Assembly: GCF_910592395.1 (NCBI RefSeq)
Contig: NC_088321.1
Coordinates: 10,914,001-10,978,000 of the forward strand
Length of the DNA stretch: 64,000 nt
Direction: 5' to 3'
Source of the DNA: Lineus longissimus
Taxonomy: Eukaryota; Nemertea; Pilidiophora; Heteronemertea; Lineidae
Part shown: positions 28,801-34,889 of the stretch, in pieces
Position numbering within the stretch: position 1 is the stretch's first letter
How the letters are laid out: the number at the start of each line of letters is the position of its first letter
Notes under the pieces: model-generated
What the model saw: the letters and a program-made list of their open reading frames with translations, nothing else
Database searches by the model: none
What the model was told of the DNA's origin: nothing
Made by a program: the position numbers and the translations under genes

Positions 28801-31800
28801 CTAGTGATATTAATGGCTCGAACATGTACGGCTCAACGTTTAAATATCCTTCTGTATCGACCAAAACATCCTCAAATTCACTGCTCTCACTCTCTGAACT
28901 GTATGTGGAAGCCATCTTGCTTTGTTCTGACTGACCTGATCTACGTCATCAAAAAATCCCTAGCGGCCACATGTGGAACTAATCTAAAGTTGTGTGTGGT
29001 GGGAAATTCAAATAGTTTAAAATTGAAAATTGAAATAACTAAATAATGACTTTATTATTGGAATTTGTTTAATGTCTGGGATCTTGTTTTTTTAACCCTC
29101 AAGATATTTCATGAGTATCAAGCATGTTTTCAAACCTTGATATATGGCCTTTAAGTGTTCCCATTTGTCACTCAAACAGAATTTCATTTATAGCCTTCTT
29201 TGCAAGCAACTGTTGACCTGGGTTCATTTTGGAGAGTTCTGATGCCCATGCCTTTGCTATTGGCATATTTTCATCATTGGTTGATTAAGGCGTTTGCACG
29301 CTAACGAAAGTAGTTCCTCCCTTTGATCACCATTGTCAGTTTTCGTGGTCTTCCTTCTCTTGTTCGGCTTACTGACGGAAGTAGTTGGAGCTTTCGTTAC
29401 AACTTCCACCTGAAATGATATTCAAATATAGGAACAAATAATAGATTTGACGTTTTACCTATATTTCTAATACATTTCATTTCTTAGCTACCGGCCACAG
29501 AGGAGGAATGGATTGAAGTGGCAGATGACTTCGAGAGGCGATGGAATTTCCCTCACTGTCTGGGAGCGATTGATGGCAAGCATGTCGCCATAAGAAAACC
29601 CGCTCATTCGGGTTCTTTTTACTATAACTACAAGAAGTTCTTCAGCATTGTGCTAATGGCCGTAGTTAATGCTAACTATGAATTCCTGATGGTAGACGCG
29701 GGAGTAAACGGCCGCGTGTCTGATGGTGGAGTCATCAGTCATACAGATTTCGGACATATGTTGAGCAACAATGATTTGAACATTCCACAACCCGCCCCCC
29801 TCCCTGTCGGCCCTGGCTCCCTACAATGTTTTGTATTTGTTGGGGACGATGCTTTCGCTATGACTGAAAACTTGCTGAAGCCCTACAGCCCATCAGCAGC
29901 AGGCGGTCTGAATTTGCAGCAGCGCGTTTTCAACTATCGCTTGAGCCGGGCGCGTCGAATTGTAGAAAACGCCTTCGGGATTCTTGTCTCTCGATTTGGC
30001 GTTCTCCAAAGGAACATACCACTTTCGCCCGAAAAAGCCTCAACGGTCACATTAGCATGCTGTTATCTACATAACTTTCTGAGACGGAAAGTTAGTTCAT
30101 ATATTACACGCGAGTCTGTCGATTGGGAAAACAAAGAAGGAGATGTTCAAGAAGGCTCACGGCGCAAAAAAAAGTTACCCATACATGACCTGCAGAAAAA
30201 CAGTAGCCGAAACACCACCAACAGAGCAAAGACGACGCGAGATAAATACCGAGACTTCTTCTGCAGTTATGGGGTTGTTCCTTGGCAATGGAACAAGTAT
30301 TCTTAATCATACCATCGCTTATCAGAAAGAATTCACATCTGCTTTTGGACTCCCAATATTTTCCTCAGACGTATTGCATGACCCAGTATTATGTCGCTTA
30401 TTTCAGACTTTGTACCACGACTAATCGCGACTAATTGTACCTTATGGGACTTCACAAATTTATCAGTTGAGCATTGTTAACCACAAAGTGTTGTAAGCTA
30501 TCGTTTCGCATAGTGTTGACGTATAATTGGAAATAAATATTTCATACTCACTAAGTCATCCTCATCTTCTTCACTCAGTTCAGCTTCTGCACCAATTCGT
30601 ATGGAACTTGGATTTTGACGGTGTCTCCTGGTCTTGCAAAAAGTCCATTGCGTCAAAATACCACAGGGTGGATTCATAGACCTCATCAGTGCCGGCCCCA
30701 GACTTGCTTGACTGCTGTACCTTATTTAGTTCTTTGCGATAATTGGTTCGCAGAGAATTTAGCTTCTTCGTCAAGTCGTCCCTCGACGCTTTAGGGTACC
30801 TTTCCCTTTACTTTTCCAACAAAGTTTGATATGCCGCATCCTTCTTGTTTCTGTCGCTATATTCTTTACTTTTTACCTTCCACAGAGCTGGAAGCTCACG
30901 ACACAACTCAATGCATGTAAGCATGAATTGCCGCTCCTCCAGTTTGGACATGGTGTCTCCGTGGTTTCCCGATGAAGAGTGAACAATAATTTGTCAATTA
31001 TTATTGGCAGGAACCACCCACTAATAATATTGCACAACCGTCAATAAAAATCAAATAATTTTGATTTTGCTCAATATATTGTACAATGCTTCAATATGAC
31101 AGGTAGACGGTCAATGATATTGCACAACCCGGAATATTGCACAATAATATTGCACGTGGATGGGCTGCTTATCAAACGTCGTCACTACTTTTGGTGTTGT
31201 AATTCATGACCAACATGATGTCATTTATATGCGAACTTGATATTATTTTATTGTAATACCTTATGGCATTTCTAGTGGAGGTAATATTAATTTGCCAACA
31301 TTGATATATGCAGGTTGTGTTCGTACGCTACATACTACCAGAGTCTTTCAAATAAACAGTCAGGACATGGCAGGTTTTCTTTGATCCCACAGCTCTCTCG
31401 GGCAATTAACAGGAAGCCATGATGAAGCCCTTTTTAATTCAGCTACAAACTGAGCTGAGGTGCAAAACAATGATGGAACGACCAAAATTCAACGAAAAAT
31501 ATTCACTCTGCATATGAGGCACATATATGATTTATCGGGTTAAAAATACATGTACAAACATATAAATTATATTGATGAGAACGATCTAAAAAATTAGGCA
31601 GATGTGTTAAATAGCTGCCAATTGCCAAAGATAACAATAATCAAACCACGATTAAGCTGCATGCACTCTCATCTCTTTGCAATTAGTTATAAAAATCCAT
31701 AAATAGGTGGTAATCAATGGCAGCAGCATATACTGTAAATTGTTTCTTATGAGGTGACTCAAAAATTGATTTGCGCATCATAAATGTTTGTAAGGTTTGA

Positions 31801-34800
31801 CCCAAATAGCGTGTTCAACAATATTGGAACGGTATACCTCACACAACTTTGCGCTTATATGTGTGCCAAAACAAGCTTATCGATGGGAAAATGAACCGTT
31901 TTCTAATCTAAATAAACTAGAAACTGGGCTTCAAAATCGCAAAACTATCAAATATCCCATTAAATAACAGTTACATTAAATGAGAAATATTTAAATAGAC
32001 ATTAAATAGGATTTCTAAACATGTGAACATCTAACCACAAAAAAACGAGACGTTTTGCATTTTTCATGTTTTTTTTCTCGTTTTTTACCGCGAACGCGAA
32101 ATTTAACCTACTATAAAACTAGCTGTAGTCGCTCAACATTAATAAGGTATGAATATCCCAATATATGACAACAAATGGAACCATGTGATACCCTTAGATG
32201 GTCCATTAGTACCGACAACATACTAAACTTCTAACCACAAAAATATGTGATGATGTGGAGTAGAAAAAGGCATTTCGAAAATTATTCTCAAACCAGTGCC
32301 ATCACTTCTCATCAAAACTGTCGAAAAGCAAAATGCTAAACATATCGTTTTTCATATAAATGTTATCTTTGACATTATATCTAAATAGTTTTATAGAGAT
32401 CAGTGACTTTGAAGCTGGCGTTTGCTTCTAAACGGGGTGTTTATAACGGCCATGTTCAGCTGATCGAAGAATTGTTCAAAGTCCAGTTGTGCGAAATTGG
32501 CTTGGGTGTACCACATGACCCGAGAGAGCTCTACCCCAACGCGCGTCTTCCGAAACGGACAACGGCTTTGATGTTGAAGCCATACGGTCCCTGGTTGCCT
32601 GAATCACTATTTGAAAGACTCTGATACTACATAGACAGCGTACATCATTAATTATTTGTATGAAAGGATTTGATTGAGCTATGCATCAAGCTTTCTTCTT
32701 TGTAATTATACCACAAGGGGACAGACAACCCAATGGACTGCAATCAATGTTACAATATACAGTAGCTTGGCAATGTGATGCACAGTGAAGATTATTAAAC
32801 GAAACATTCGGTTTTGATTAGAAGAGCAACGGACATTAAATTCACTCCACCCTGTAATTAACTGAACACTGTCTAATTATGTTCATCAATGACGCAAACT
32901 TCACACCTGTTAGGTTCTAATCAGAGTCTTTCAAATAAAGAGTTAGGTCACGGCAAGTTTCCTTTGATCGCAAAGCTCTCTCGTTGGTTTGATGTTGAAG
33001 CCATGTTCCCTAGTTGCCTGATTCTTTATTTGAATAACGCTGGTCTCATCGACTACCTAAGTGACCACGGGAAGCCATTGTTTTGTTTACTCTCCGTAAT
33101 TACGAGGTGATTTGACTAAAAAGTCACCATGACCGTGTAGTAGAGAGGTGTCCGCCCTACAGAGGTTTTGGTTAAAGCAAATGACTTAGAATAAACACGG
33201 GACTGAACGAACATGTCCGTAATGCGGAGGTGTCCGTAGGCAGAGGTGTCCGCAAGGGAAGTTCTACTGTATAAGACTTGAGTCGAGCAAAAAAAATCTG
33301 AAAATACTTTACCTGAGTTTTGAGAATGATTTCCTCTTCTCATCCCAAAGGTACGATATTTTTTTGTTCGTGAAATATTTTATATCTGTCGTTTCCCCTT
33401 CATGTTTATACTTCAGGGTCTTCACGGTCTCTACGAATGATTGCTTGTGCGAATTCTGAAAAGGTCACATGTATGGATCAATTGTAAGCAGTCCGGCAAG
33501 AATCCCCAATTGGCGAGGTTCGATATTCTAAAATACCTTGGTACCGTAAAGTCAACTTTTAAATGGAAAATGCATAAGCCTCGTTCTGAGAGCGGAGTGT
33601 TTTGGACACGCAACCAAGATGCTCTACCAAAGTTCCCTCGGGTTGGACTAAAATGTGGAACCATGCACACGTCACGTCAATGGAATTTCAGCTCACTTCA
33701 GAAGTTTGAGGCTCTCAAAACACTGCTTCAAACACAAATCAGTCAAGGAAGCATCAACCACCCTAAGTTTTTTAATGAGCACTACACATATTTGCCGAGA
33801 AAAACGCTCCAAATAGCCCATTTGCGCGGATTTTAGCATCACTTGAGCGAGCCGATGCGGCCTTCCTATGCGCGCTGTACAAAATGTACATGTCTCATTT
33901 TCTGTAACGTTGCCGTAACATAATGTAAACAATGGCGCTACCGGCGCTCCGGCCGGGCCGGCGATGGATGGAATTTGCCGAATTCGCACATATTCAAGTT
34001 ATTTTCGTGGCCTATCTTTTTAAGTTTGAGGTATTTTAGAATAGAAATTGAACCCTCGGCTTCGGACCTTGGTTGAGTTACCAAGACACTCTCGGGTGGA
34101 CTGTATTTTAGCTCCACCCTCGAGTGTCTTGGTAACTCAACCAAGGTCCTCCGCCTCGGGTTCAATTCCTTAAACTAAAGACGACCGGTCTCTACTCCTT
34201 CGAGTTTTCGAGATGTACAACGTTAAAGGAAGAGCTTCGGCAATGACTAACCTCCAGCAAAGCCGACTGTCAACCCACCTTAACGAGTATTTTCGGCGCC
34301 ACATCGACTGGACATTGCTTGTTGGAGCACTTCAATGCGAGCTCCCTCTTCCAGGTGAAGACAATGAGCGCAATGCCTCCGGTCAGAATGATGAGCAAAT
34401 AGAACAAGATTTCCTTCGCCAAGTCCTTATGGTAACCGTAGATTTTCTGGAAGAGAATTCCGAAGATATGCATTAAACAGGAAATTTGGTACTTTGACCA
34501 AAGCGCGTGAAATTCAACTCTGGTTAAAGTGTGAAGTATGGGTCACTGATGGGAGAAATGTGATATGTAGAAAATGCATTCTCAACGGAACAACATGGAA
34601 GGAATCACGACCCTGGTATATTCAACTTACGTATTTGAAAGTGAGAGTTCAATGAGATTGATAATAAAATCTCAAATTCGGAGCTAATGAATGAAAATTT
34701 CCGAGTGCACGGTTTCGGCCTTACTAGGGAAAGTATATTTGACCCGTCAGCTTTAAGGGACTGGACCCGCCATAATGGGGAATATGTATAGATGCCTACC

Positions 34801-34889
34801 ATGTGATTTTCTTTATCCTCCTCTATCACTACGCCACCTATCGGTTTAACTGTTCCATTCCGATCTGCTGTTTCGGGTTTCAACTTCAT
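4792..34889 (-). CDS. P5B-type P-type ATPase (ATP13A2/ATP13A3-like), multi-exon gene, 3' end incomplete
   Basis: P5B ATPases sit in endolysosomal membranes, and members of this family (ATP13A2, ATP13A3) export polyamines to the cytosol using ATP. Eighteen exons on the minus strand join with matching phases: 34889-34800, 34446-34279, 33455-33313, 26458-26311, 25748-25614, 25372-25177, 23290-22977, 21921-21733, 20883-20677, 20322-20254, 19798-19639, 17148-16592, 15757-15678, 15063-14911, then 8927-8855, 8452-8302, 7013-6871, 4880-4792. A doubtful exon lies at 14726-14648. Visible motifs are TGES (actuator), PPSLP (M4, P5B type), DKTGTLT (phosphorylated Asp), KGSPE (nucleotide binding), TGDN and [10 protein letters not shown] (hinge). 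The recovered length is about 1,045 residues; the family is usually 1,150-1,250, so a C-terminal exon is missing. ATP13A2 versus ATP13A3/4/5 cannot be decided here, so no symbol is given. Confidence 0.93.
5564..5700. mobile_element. Palindromic MITE
   Basis: Inverted ends around CAGGGCCCGGTTGTTAGAAA and its imperfect complement, with an inner inverted pair around AACATCATGYTGACATG. No coding capacity. It lies in an ATPase intron. The superfamily is not clear because no target duplication is certain. Confidence 0.65.
6871..7013 (-). CDS. P5B ATPase exon 18 (luminal loop to M9)
   Basis: 143 nt, phase 2 to 1, completing [12 protein letters not shown] and continuing through [20 protein letters not shown] to [11 protein letters not shown]. 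This matches the family's YENTxxFxxSxxQY and KGxPFRQ blocks. Confidence 0.92.
7240..7660. repeat. AT-rich low-complexity intron stretch
   Basis: Extended AT-rich sequence with many imperfect TTTTATATA and ATTTTATATAAA runs in an ATPase intron. The long frame on the minus strand here is low-complexity and not a gene. Confidence 0.6.
8302..8452 (-). CDS. P5B ATPase exon 17 (M7)
   Basis: 151 nt, phase 1 to 2. It encodes [20 protein letters not shown], matching the LxxxRPPxxLLS block, and a membrane segment ending at QPW. The acceptor TTTTAG and the phase agree with exon 16. Confidence 0.9.
8498..8581. mobile_element. Short TA-flanked MITE
   Basis: CTGTGTCGA and TCGACACAG form inverted ends flanked by TA. 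An inner GCCGGTT and AACCGGC pair strengthens the hairpin. About 80 bp, intronic, Tc1/mariner-like by its TA target. Confidence 0.5.
8855..8927 (-). CDS. P5B ATPase exon 16 (M6 region)
   Basis: 73 nt, phase 0 to 1. [20 protein letters not shown] matches the family block NLxDxQFLxxDLAI. Acceptor CTCTTGCAG, donor GTGAGT. Confidence 0.88.
9397..9470 (-). repeat. AATTC microsatellite and possible non-LTR retroelement tail
   Basis: An (AATTC)n run leads into TTTATTCTCCACTCATTT. Read on the minus strand this resembles the 3' tail and terminal microsatellite of a non-LTR retrotransposon. No reverse transcriptase was seen, so only the microsatellite is certain. Confidence 0.5.
9471..11295. other. 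ATPase intron sequence with repeat fragments
   Basis: No exon recognised. Around 10545-10690 a segment beginning ACTTTGAATCAGC resembles the MITE at 22056-22173 (including CGCATGCGCA). The rest is unassigned. Confidence 0.5.
11673..11878 (-). CDS. Tigger/pogo transposase 1, C-terminal exon
   Basis: After a TTTTTTTGCAG acceptor the frame continues [18 protein letters not shown] and ends in an acidic tail. This matches the C-terminal region of Tigger transposase 3 (AIHTAWRACG followed by an acidic tail). A short intron of about 60 nt joins it to the main exon; the exact donor is uncertain. Confidence 0.65.
11914..13170 (-). CDS. Tigger/pogo transposase, main exon
   Basis: 418 codons from ATG at 13170, open throughout. 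The order is a hydrophobic leader (residues 2-16, [15 protein letters not shown]), an acidic spacer, a basic block [17 protein letters not shown] starting a helix-turn-helix, a CENP-B-like second DNA-binding domain (about 120-200) and a DDE_1 catalytic domain. The catalytic blocks are [15 protein letters not shown] and CTSLVQPLD. The first block normally reads NMDQT, so the first catalytic Asp is Asn here, which may inactivate the enzyme. A secretion-type leader is odd for a nuclear protein. The ORF ends at VFKH, where an intron is likely. Confidence 0.85.
   Translation of the reverse strand: MLKIAALSLLILVTAMHQGEDDEADVAANGMPDNNDQENAFADKRVPRRRQSYSIAEKVRRLLDFHGLHQQGRVLDAAEYARNNHIPYQTFRTWLNNEEWIVEQDDQNRGQRRRVREGHGGLWPTVENRVLGRVQNTRGRGLPVSLADIHDYGIEEFDYYWAELPENERNQLEASRAERAHFHASNGWVNNFKKRKGLSHRKRTKNSTTIPDDAPQRVQEFIGRVRNSVREFNVQQMVNMNQTFVQLDFPPLYTYSARGARQIDVKTSLGNHTLGCSVSLAIGSNGEKLPAHVTFREPGFVRQIRALHENNELPENAVFSSSRTGWVNNEVLIDWQDRVLFPNVGDLQDAIGSKMLIVDRFRAHLSEAFSIPVINHGLLLDYIPAGCTSLVQPLDLVVMRPFKTLVRKYWKQWKVFKH
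13715..14647. other. ATPase intron, nothing recognised
   Basis: Plus frames at 13816-14148 and 14282-14503 and a minus frame at 14294-14542 show no known domain or matching splice sites and are treated as chance. Confidence 0.5.
14648..14726 (-). CDS. Doubtful P5B ATPase exon 15 (M5 region, diverged)
   Basis: After a CATCAG site in the required phase the frame reads [14 protein letters not shown] followed by a short hydrophobic stretch. This resembles the family block GRAALVTSFxxFK before M5. The match is partial, the acceptor is poor, and no GT donor gives the phase needed for the next exon. It may be a degraded or mis-sequenced exon, or a chance match. Confidence 0.4.
14911..15063 (-). CDS. 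P5B ATPase exon 14 (GDGAND hinge)
   Basis: 153 nt, phase 2 at both ends. It encodes [15 protein letters not shown], the magnesium-binding hinge motif, then [15 protein letters not shown]. The nearer AG at GTAG would put the motif out of frame, so the CTCTCAG acceptor at 15064-15065 is used; it restores [10 protein letters not shown]. Confidence 0.95.
15678..15757 (-). CDS. P5B ATPase exon 13 (FARM block)
   Basis: Eighty nt, phase 0 to 2. It encodes [20 protein letters not shown], equivalent to the family block VFARMxPxQK. Acceptor TTTCAG, donor GTAAGT. Confidence 0.95.
15828..16153 (+). repeat. Dispersed repeat family R1, copy 1
   Basis: About 320 bp clearly similar to 53738-54042 (shared GGCTTCCAGTAGAACCG, GAACTGCAATAAAC, GGCCTGCCTGAA, TATCCTCCTG, CCCACGCCCA). 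Partial copies occur at 35058-35218 and, inverted, near 4975-5040. No coding capacity. The class is unknown; it may be a MITE or SINE. Confidence 0.75.
16592..17148 (-). CDS. P5B ATPase exon 12 (P domain)
   Basis: 557 nt, the largest exon, phase 1 to 0. It carries [24 protein letters not shown] and [18 protein letters not shown], typical of the P domain with the TGD motif. A diverged region leads towards the next exon. Position 17148 is chosen as its start because the TTTAAG acceptor there gives the phase required by exon 11. Confidence 0.95.
17149..19638. other. ATPase intron with mariner-like end
   Basis: No exon found. Near 17820 the sequence CGAGGGCTGATCAAAAACTT resembles a Tc1/mariner terminal repeat, but no partner end was found. 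The rest is AT-rich and unassigned. Confidence 0.4.
19639..19798 (-). CDS. P5B ATPase exon 11 (nucleotide-binding domain)
   Basis: 160 nt, phase 0 to 1. It encodes [17 protein letters not shown] and [13 protein letters not shown], the nucleotide-binding blocks of P5B ATPases (family KGAPE is KGSPE here). The donor is GTAAGA. Confidence 0.95.
20254..20322 (-). CDS. P5B ATPase exon 10 (short acidic linker)
   Basis: Twenty-three codons, phase 0 at both ends, following EAIGW. The acidic, variable peptide ([12 protein letters not shown]) occupies the usual variable loop of the N domain. Splice sites are TTTCAG and GTGAGT. Its position and phase support it more than its sequence does. Confidence 0.75.
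20677..20883 (-). CDS. P5B ATPase exon 9 (phosphorylation loop, N-domain start)
   Basis: Sixty-nine codons, phase 0 at both ends. It starts [16 protein letters not shown], completing DKTGTLT, and continues through [20 protein letters not shown] to EAIGW. These are standard P5B blocks of the P and N domains. Confidence 0.95.
21733..21921 (-). CDS. P5B ATPase exon 8 (M4, PPSLP)
   Basis: Sixty-three codons, phase 0 at both ends. M4 carries [10 protein letters not shown], a P5B-type signature (P5A enzymes have PPELP), then [14 protein letters not shown] and LDLVCFDK. The phosphorylation motif DKTGTLT is split after the Lys by the next intron. Confidence 0.95.
22056..22173. mobile_element. Short hairpin MITE
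   Basis: TGACTTTGAATCAGC at 22056-22070 is exactly complemented by GCTGATTCAAAGTCA at 22159-22173. The inside has a CGCATGCGCATGCG run. A related left half lies near 10550. Confidence 0.7.
22977..23290 (-). CDS. P5B ATPase exon 7 (actuator to M3)
   Basis: 314 nt, phase 1 to 0. It begins with [11 protein letters not shown], passes through [12 protein letters not shown] and [20 protein letters not shown], and ends in a hydrophobic M3 segment. Acceptor TTTCAG, donor GTGAGT. Confidence 0.95.
24881..25050 (+). repeat. tRNA-derived SINE-like repeat
   Basis: GGTTAAGACGTCA resembles an A box, and GTTTGAAACCTGCC about 45 nt later resembles a B box. They are followed by CTTGGGCAAGTCACTTTCG, a tail common in tRNA-derived SINEs of marine invertebrates (from memory). 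It lies in an ATPase intron. Confidence 0.55.
25177..25372 (-). CDS. P5B ATPase exon 6 (actuator domain)
   Basis: 196 nt, phase 0 to 1. It encodes the actuator region with [20 protein letters not shown] and DESMLTG. The TGES dephosphorylation motif is split by the following intron (TG in this exon, ES in the next). Confidence 0.95.
25614..25748 (-). CDS. P5B ATPase exon 5 (M1-M2)
   Basis: Forty-five codons, phase 0 at both ends. [15 protein letters not shown] matches the NPFYIFQ block of M1 and is followed by a second hydrophobic stretch. A partial duplicate of this exon lies upstream at 25945-26000. Confidence 0.93.
25945..26000 (-). pseudogene. Partial duplicate of ATPase exon 5
   Basis: About 56 nt directly after a TTTAAG acceptor-like site closely resemble the first half of exon 5 at nucleotide and protein level ([17 protein letters not shown] against [17 protein letters not shown]). 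The similarity then stops and no matching donor is visible. It looks like a truncated exon duplication. A functional mutually exclusive exon is possible but lacks its 3' half. Confidence 0.75.
26311..26458 (-). CDS. P5B ATPase exon 4 (pre-M1)
   Basis: 148 nt, phase 2 to 0. It encodes [20 protein letters not shown], the family block LIYGPNxIDVxV that precedes M1. The acceptor is CTTTTTCAG and the donor is GTAAAG. Confidence 0.92.
26896..27288 (+). CDS. Harbinger transposase exon 1
   Basis: 131 codons up to a GTAAGT donor in phase 0. [32 protein letters not shown] and [17 protein letters not shown] are the standard N-terminal blocks of HARBI1-type transposases. The first ATG in frame is at 26946. 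The open frame starts further upstream at a GTG, so the true start may lie in an unseen upstream exon. Confidence 0.88.
27448..27757 (-). pseudogene. Harbinger accessory protein, 3' part of split exon
   Basis: The part of the last MADF/BESS exon on the far side of the Kolobok insertion. It is Ser/Pro/Thr-rich ([18 protein letters not shown]) and ends at a TAG at 27448. An apparent ATG at its start is supplied by the Kolobok end (ATGGCCTTTAA) and is not its true start. Confidence 0.65.
27762..29150 (+). mobile_element. Kolobok transposon nested in Harbinger
   Basis: Perfect inverted ends AGGCCATATATCAAGGTTT, flanked by TTAA at 27758-27761 and 29151-29154. It contains a THAP-domain ORF, as Kolobok transposases do, but no catalytic domain, so it is non-autonomous. 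Its left 225 bp match the Kolobok at 2160, and 27986-28018 matches that element's right end, which suggests a composite left end. Confidence 0.88.
28063..28368 (+). CDS. THAP-domain ORF of Kolobok (truncated transposase)
   Basis: 101 codons. YCVAPNC supplies the first two zinc ligands, KLWIRKCKR and [14 protein letters not shown] follow the THAP pattern. The family's C-x2-H ligand pair reads G-S-D-H here, so one zinc-binding Cys is replaced by Gly. No transposase catalytic part follows. It is probably a remnant of a Kolobok transposase N-terminus. Confidence 0.75.
   Translation: MVYCVAPNCVKDSTKNNRMTDGTHFHEFPKPVERERRKLWIRKCKRLECWKPVPSAKLGSDHFIDTDYHMKPDICIQLNIKCHLLKTAVPTMSIAFNARGC
29155..29409 (-). 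pseudogene. Harbinger accessory protein, BESS-like exon, 5' part
   Basis: After a TTTCAG acceptor in matching phase the frame begins [14 protein letters not shown] with a basic KRRK cluster. After a frameshift it reads [20 protein letters not shown], resembling the BESS protein-interaction motif that follows MADF domains. A TGA follows the motif. The exon is then cut by the Kolobok insertion at TTAA 29151-29154 and resumes at 27757. Confidence 0.72.
29488..30306 (+). CDS. Harbinger transposase exon 2 (DDE domain)
   Basis: After a TTTCTTAG acceptor, in phase 0, the frame reads LPATEEEW, then [16 protein letters not shown] (first Asp), [10 protein letters not shown] (second Asp) and [17 protein letters not shown] (Glu), all expected for HARBI1-type nucleases. 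It ends in a basic tail at 30306. Both exons are free of stops and frameshifts, so the protein of about 400 residues looks intact. The 2.2-kb intron contains the Kolobok insertion and minus-strand exons of the partner gene. Confidence 0.92.
   Translation, partial: LPATEEEWIEVADDFERRWNFPHCLGAIDGKHVAIRKPAHSGSFYYNYKKFFSIVLMAVVNANYEFLMVDAGVNGRVSDGGVISHTDFGHMLSNNDLNIPQPAPLPVGPGSLQCFVFVGDDAFAMTENLLKPYSPSAAGGLNLQQRVFNYRLSRARRIVENAFGILVSRFGVLQRNIPLSPEKASTVTLACCYLHNFLRRKVSSYITRESVDWENKEGDVQEGSRRKKKLPIHDLQKNSSRNTTNRAKTTRDKYRDFFCSYGVVPWQWNKYS
30552..30951 (-). pseudogene. Harbinger accessory protein, MADF-domain exon (decayed)
   Basis: From ATG at 30951 the frame reads [11 protein letters not shown] and [15 protein letters not shown], then [15 protein letters not shown] and [15 protein letters not shown], the pattern of a MADF (Myb/SANT-like) domain that binds transposon ends. 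An in-frame stop near 30808 and a frameshift near 30595 break it. It ends EEDEDDL at a GTGAGT donor, phase 0. Confidence 0.8.
31166..33312. other. ATPase intron 3, nothing recognised
   Basis: AT-rich sequence. Two stretches (31342-31440 and 32920-33010) share TCTTTCAAATAAAnAGT and TTTGATCnCAnAGCTCTCTCG, and 32560-32620 shares related sequence, suggesting an old dispersed repeat. No gene seen. Confidence 0.45.
33313..33455 (-). CDS. P5B ATPase exon 3 (cytosolic linker)
   Basis: 143 nt, phase 0 to 2, bounded by TTTTCAG and GTAAAG. It encodes a [14 protein letters not shown]-type segment, equivalent to the conserved RYIWxxxxxxF block between the N-terminal hairpin and M1 of P5B ATPases. The intron that follows is about 6.9 kb and holds the Harbinger element. 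Confidence 0.85.
33515..34165 (+). repeat. Compound repeat R2, copy 1 (with hairpin)
   Basis: Bounded by ATTCTAAAATACC and its complement (33517 and about 34030), followed by a hairpin from TTGAACCCTCGGCTTCGG to its imperfect complement. The same two-part unit occurs inverted at 58555-59192. A frame around 33519-33836 is open in both copies. Confidence 0.8.
34279..34446 (-). CDS. P5B ATPase exon 2 (N-terminal membrane segment)
   Basis: Fifty-six codons, phase 0 at both ends. It carries IYGYHK followed by a hydrophobic stretch around [14 protein letters not shown] and then a basic, Cys-containing part ending PKILVK. This matches the extra N-terminal Ma/Mb membrane region of P5B ATPases. The donor is GTGGGT. 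Confidence 0.88.
34800..34889 (-). CDS. P5B ATPase exon 1 (probable start codon)
   Basis: Thirty codons from ATG at 34889 to a GTAGGC donor. The peptide is hydrophilic and acidic near its end, and joins in phase 0 to the IYGY motif of the next exon, as expected for a P5B cytosolic N-terminus. An upstream GTG extends the frame by two codons but is not a likely eukaryotic start. A further 5' non-coding exon cannot be excluded. Confidence 0.7.

Larger units (their letters stand above)
26719..31165. mobile_element. PIF/Harbinger transposon
   Basis: Perfect inverted ends: GCCCATCCACGTGCAATATT at the left and its complement at the right. Several subterminal AATATTG/CAATATT repeats follow on both sides. 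It encodes the two proteins of the superfamily: a HARBI1-like DDE transposase (plus) and a MADF/BESS accessory protein (minus, decayed). A 3-bp target duplication is not evident. It sits in the intron between ATPase exons 3 and 4. Confidence 0.9.
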
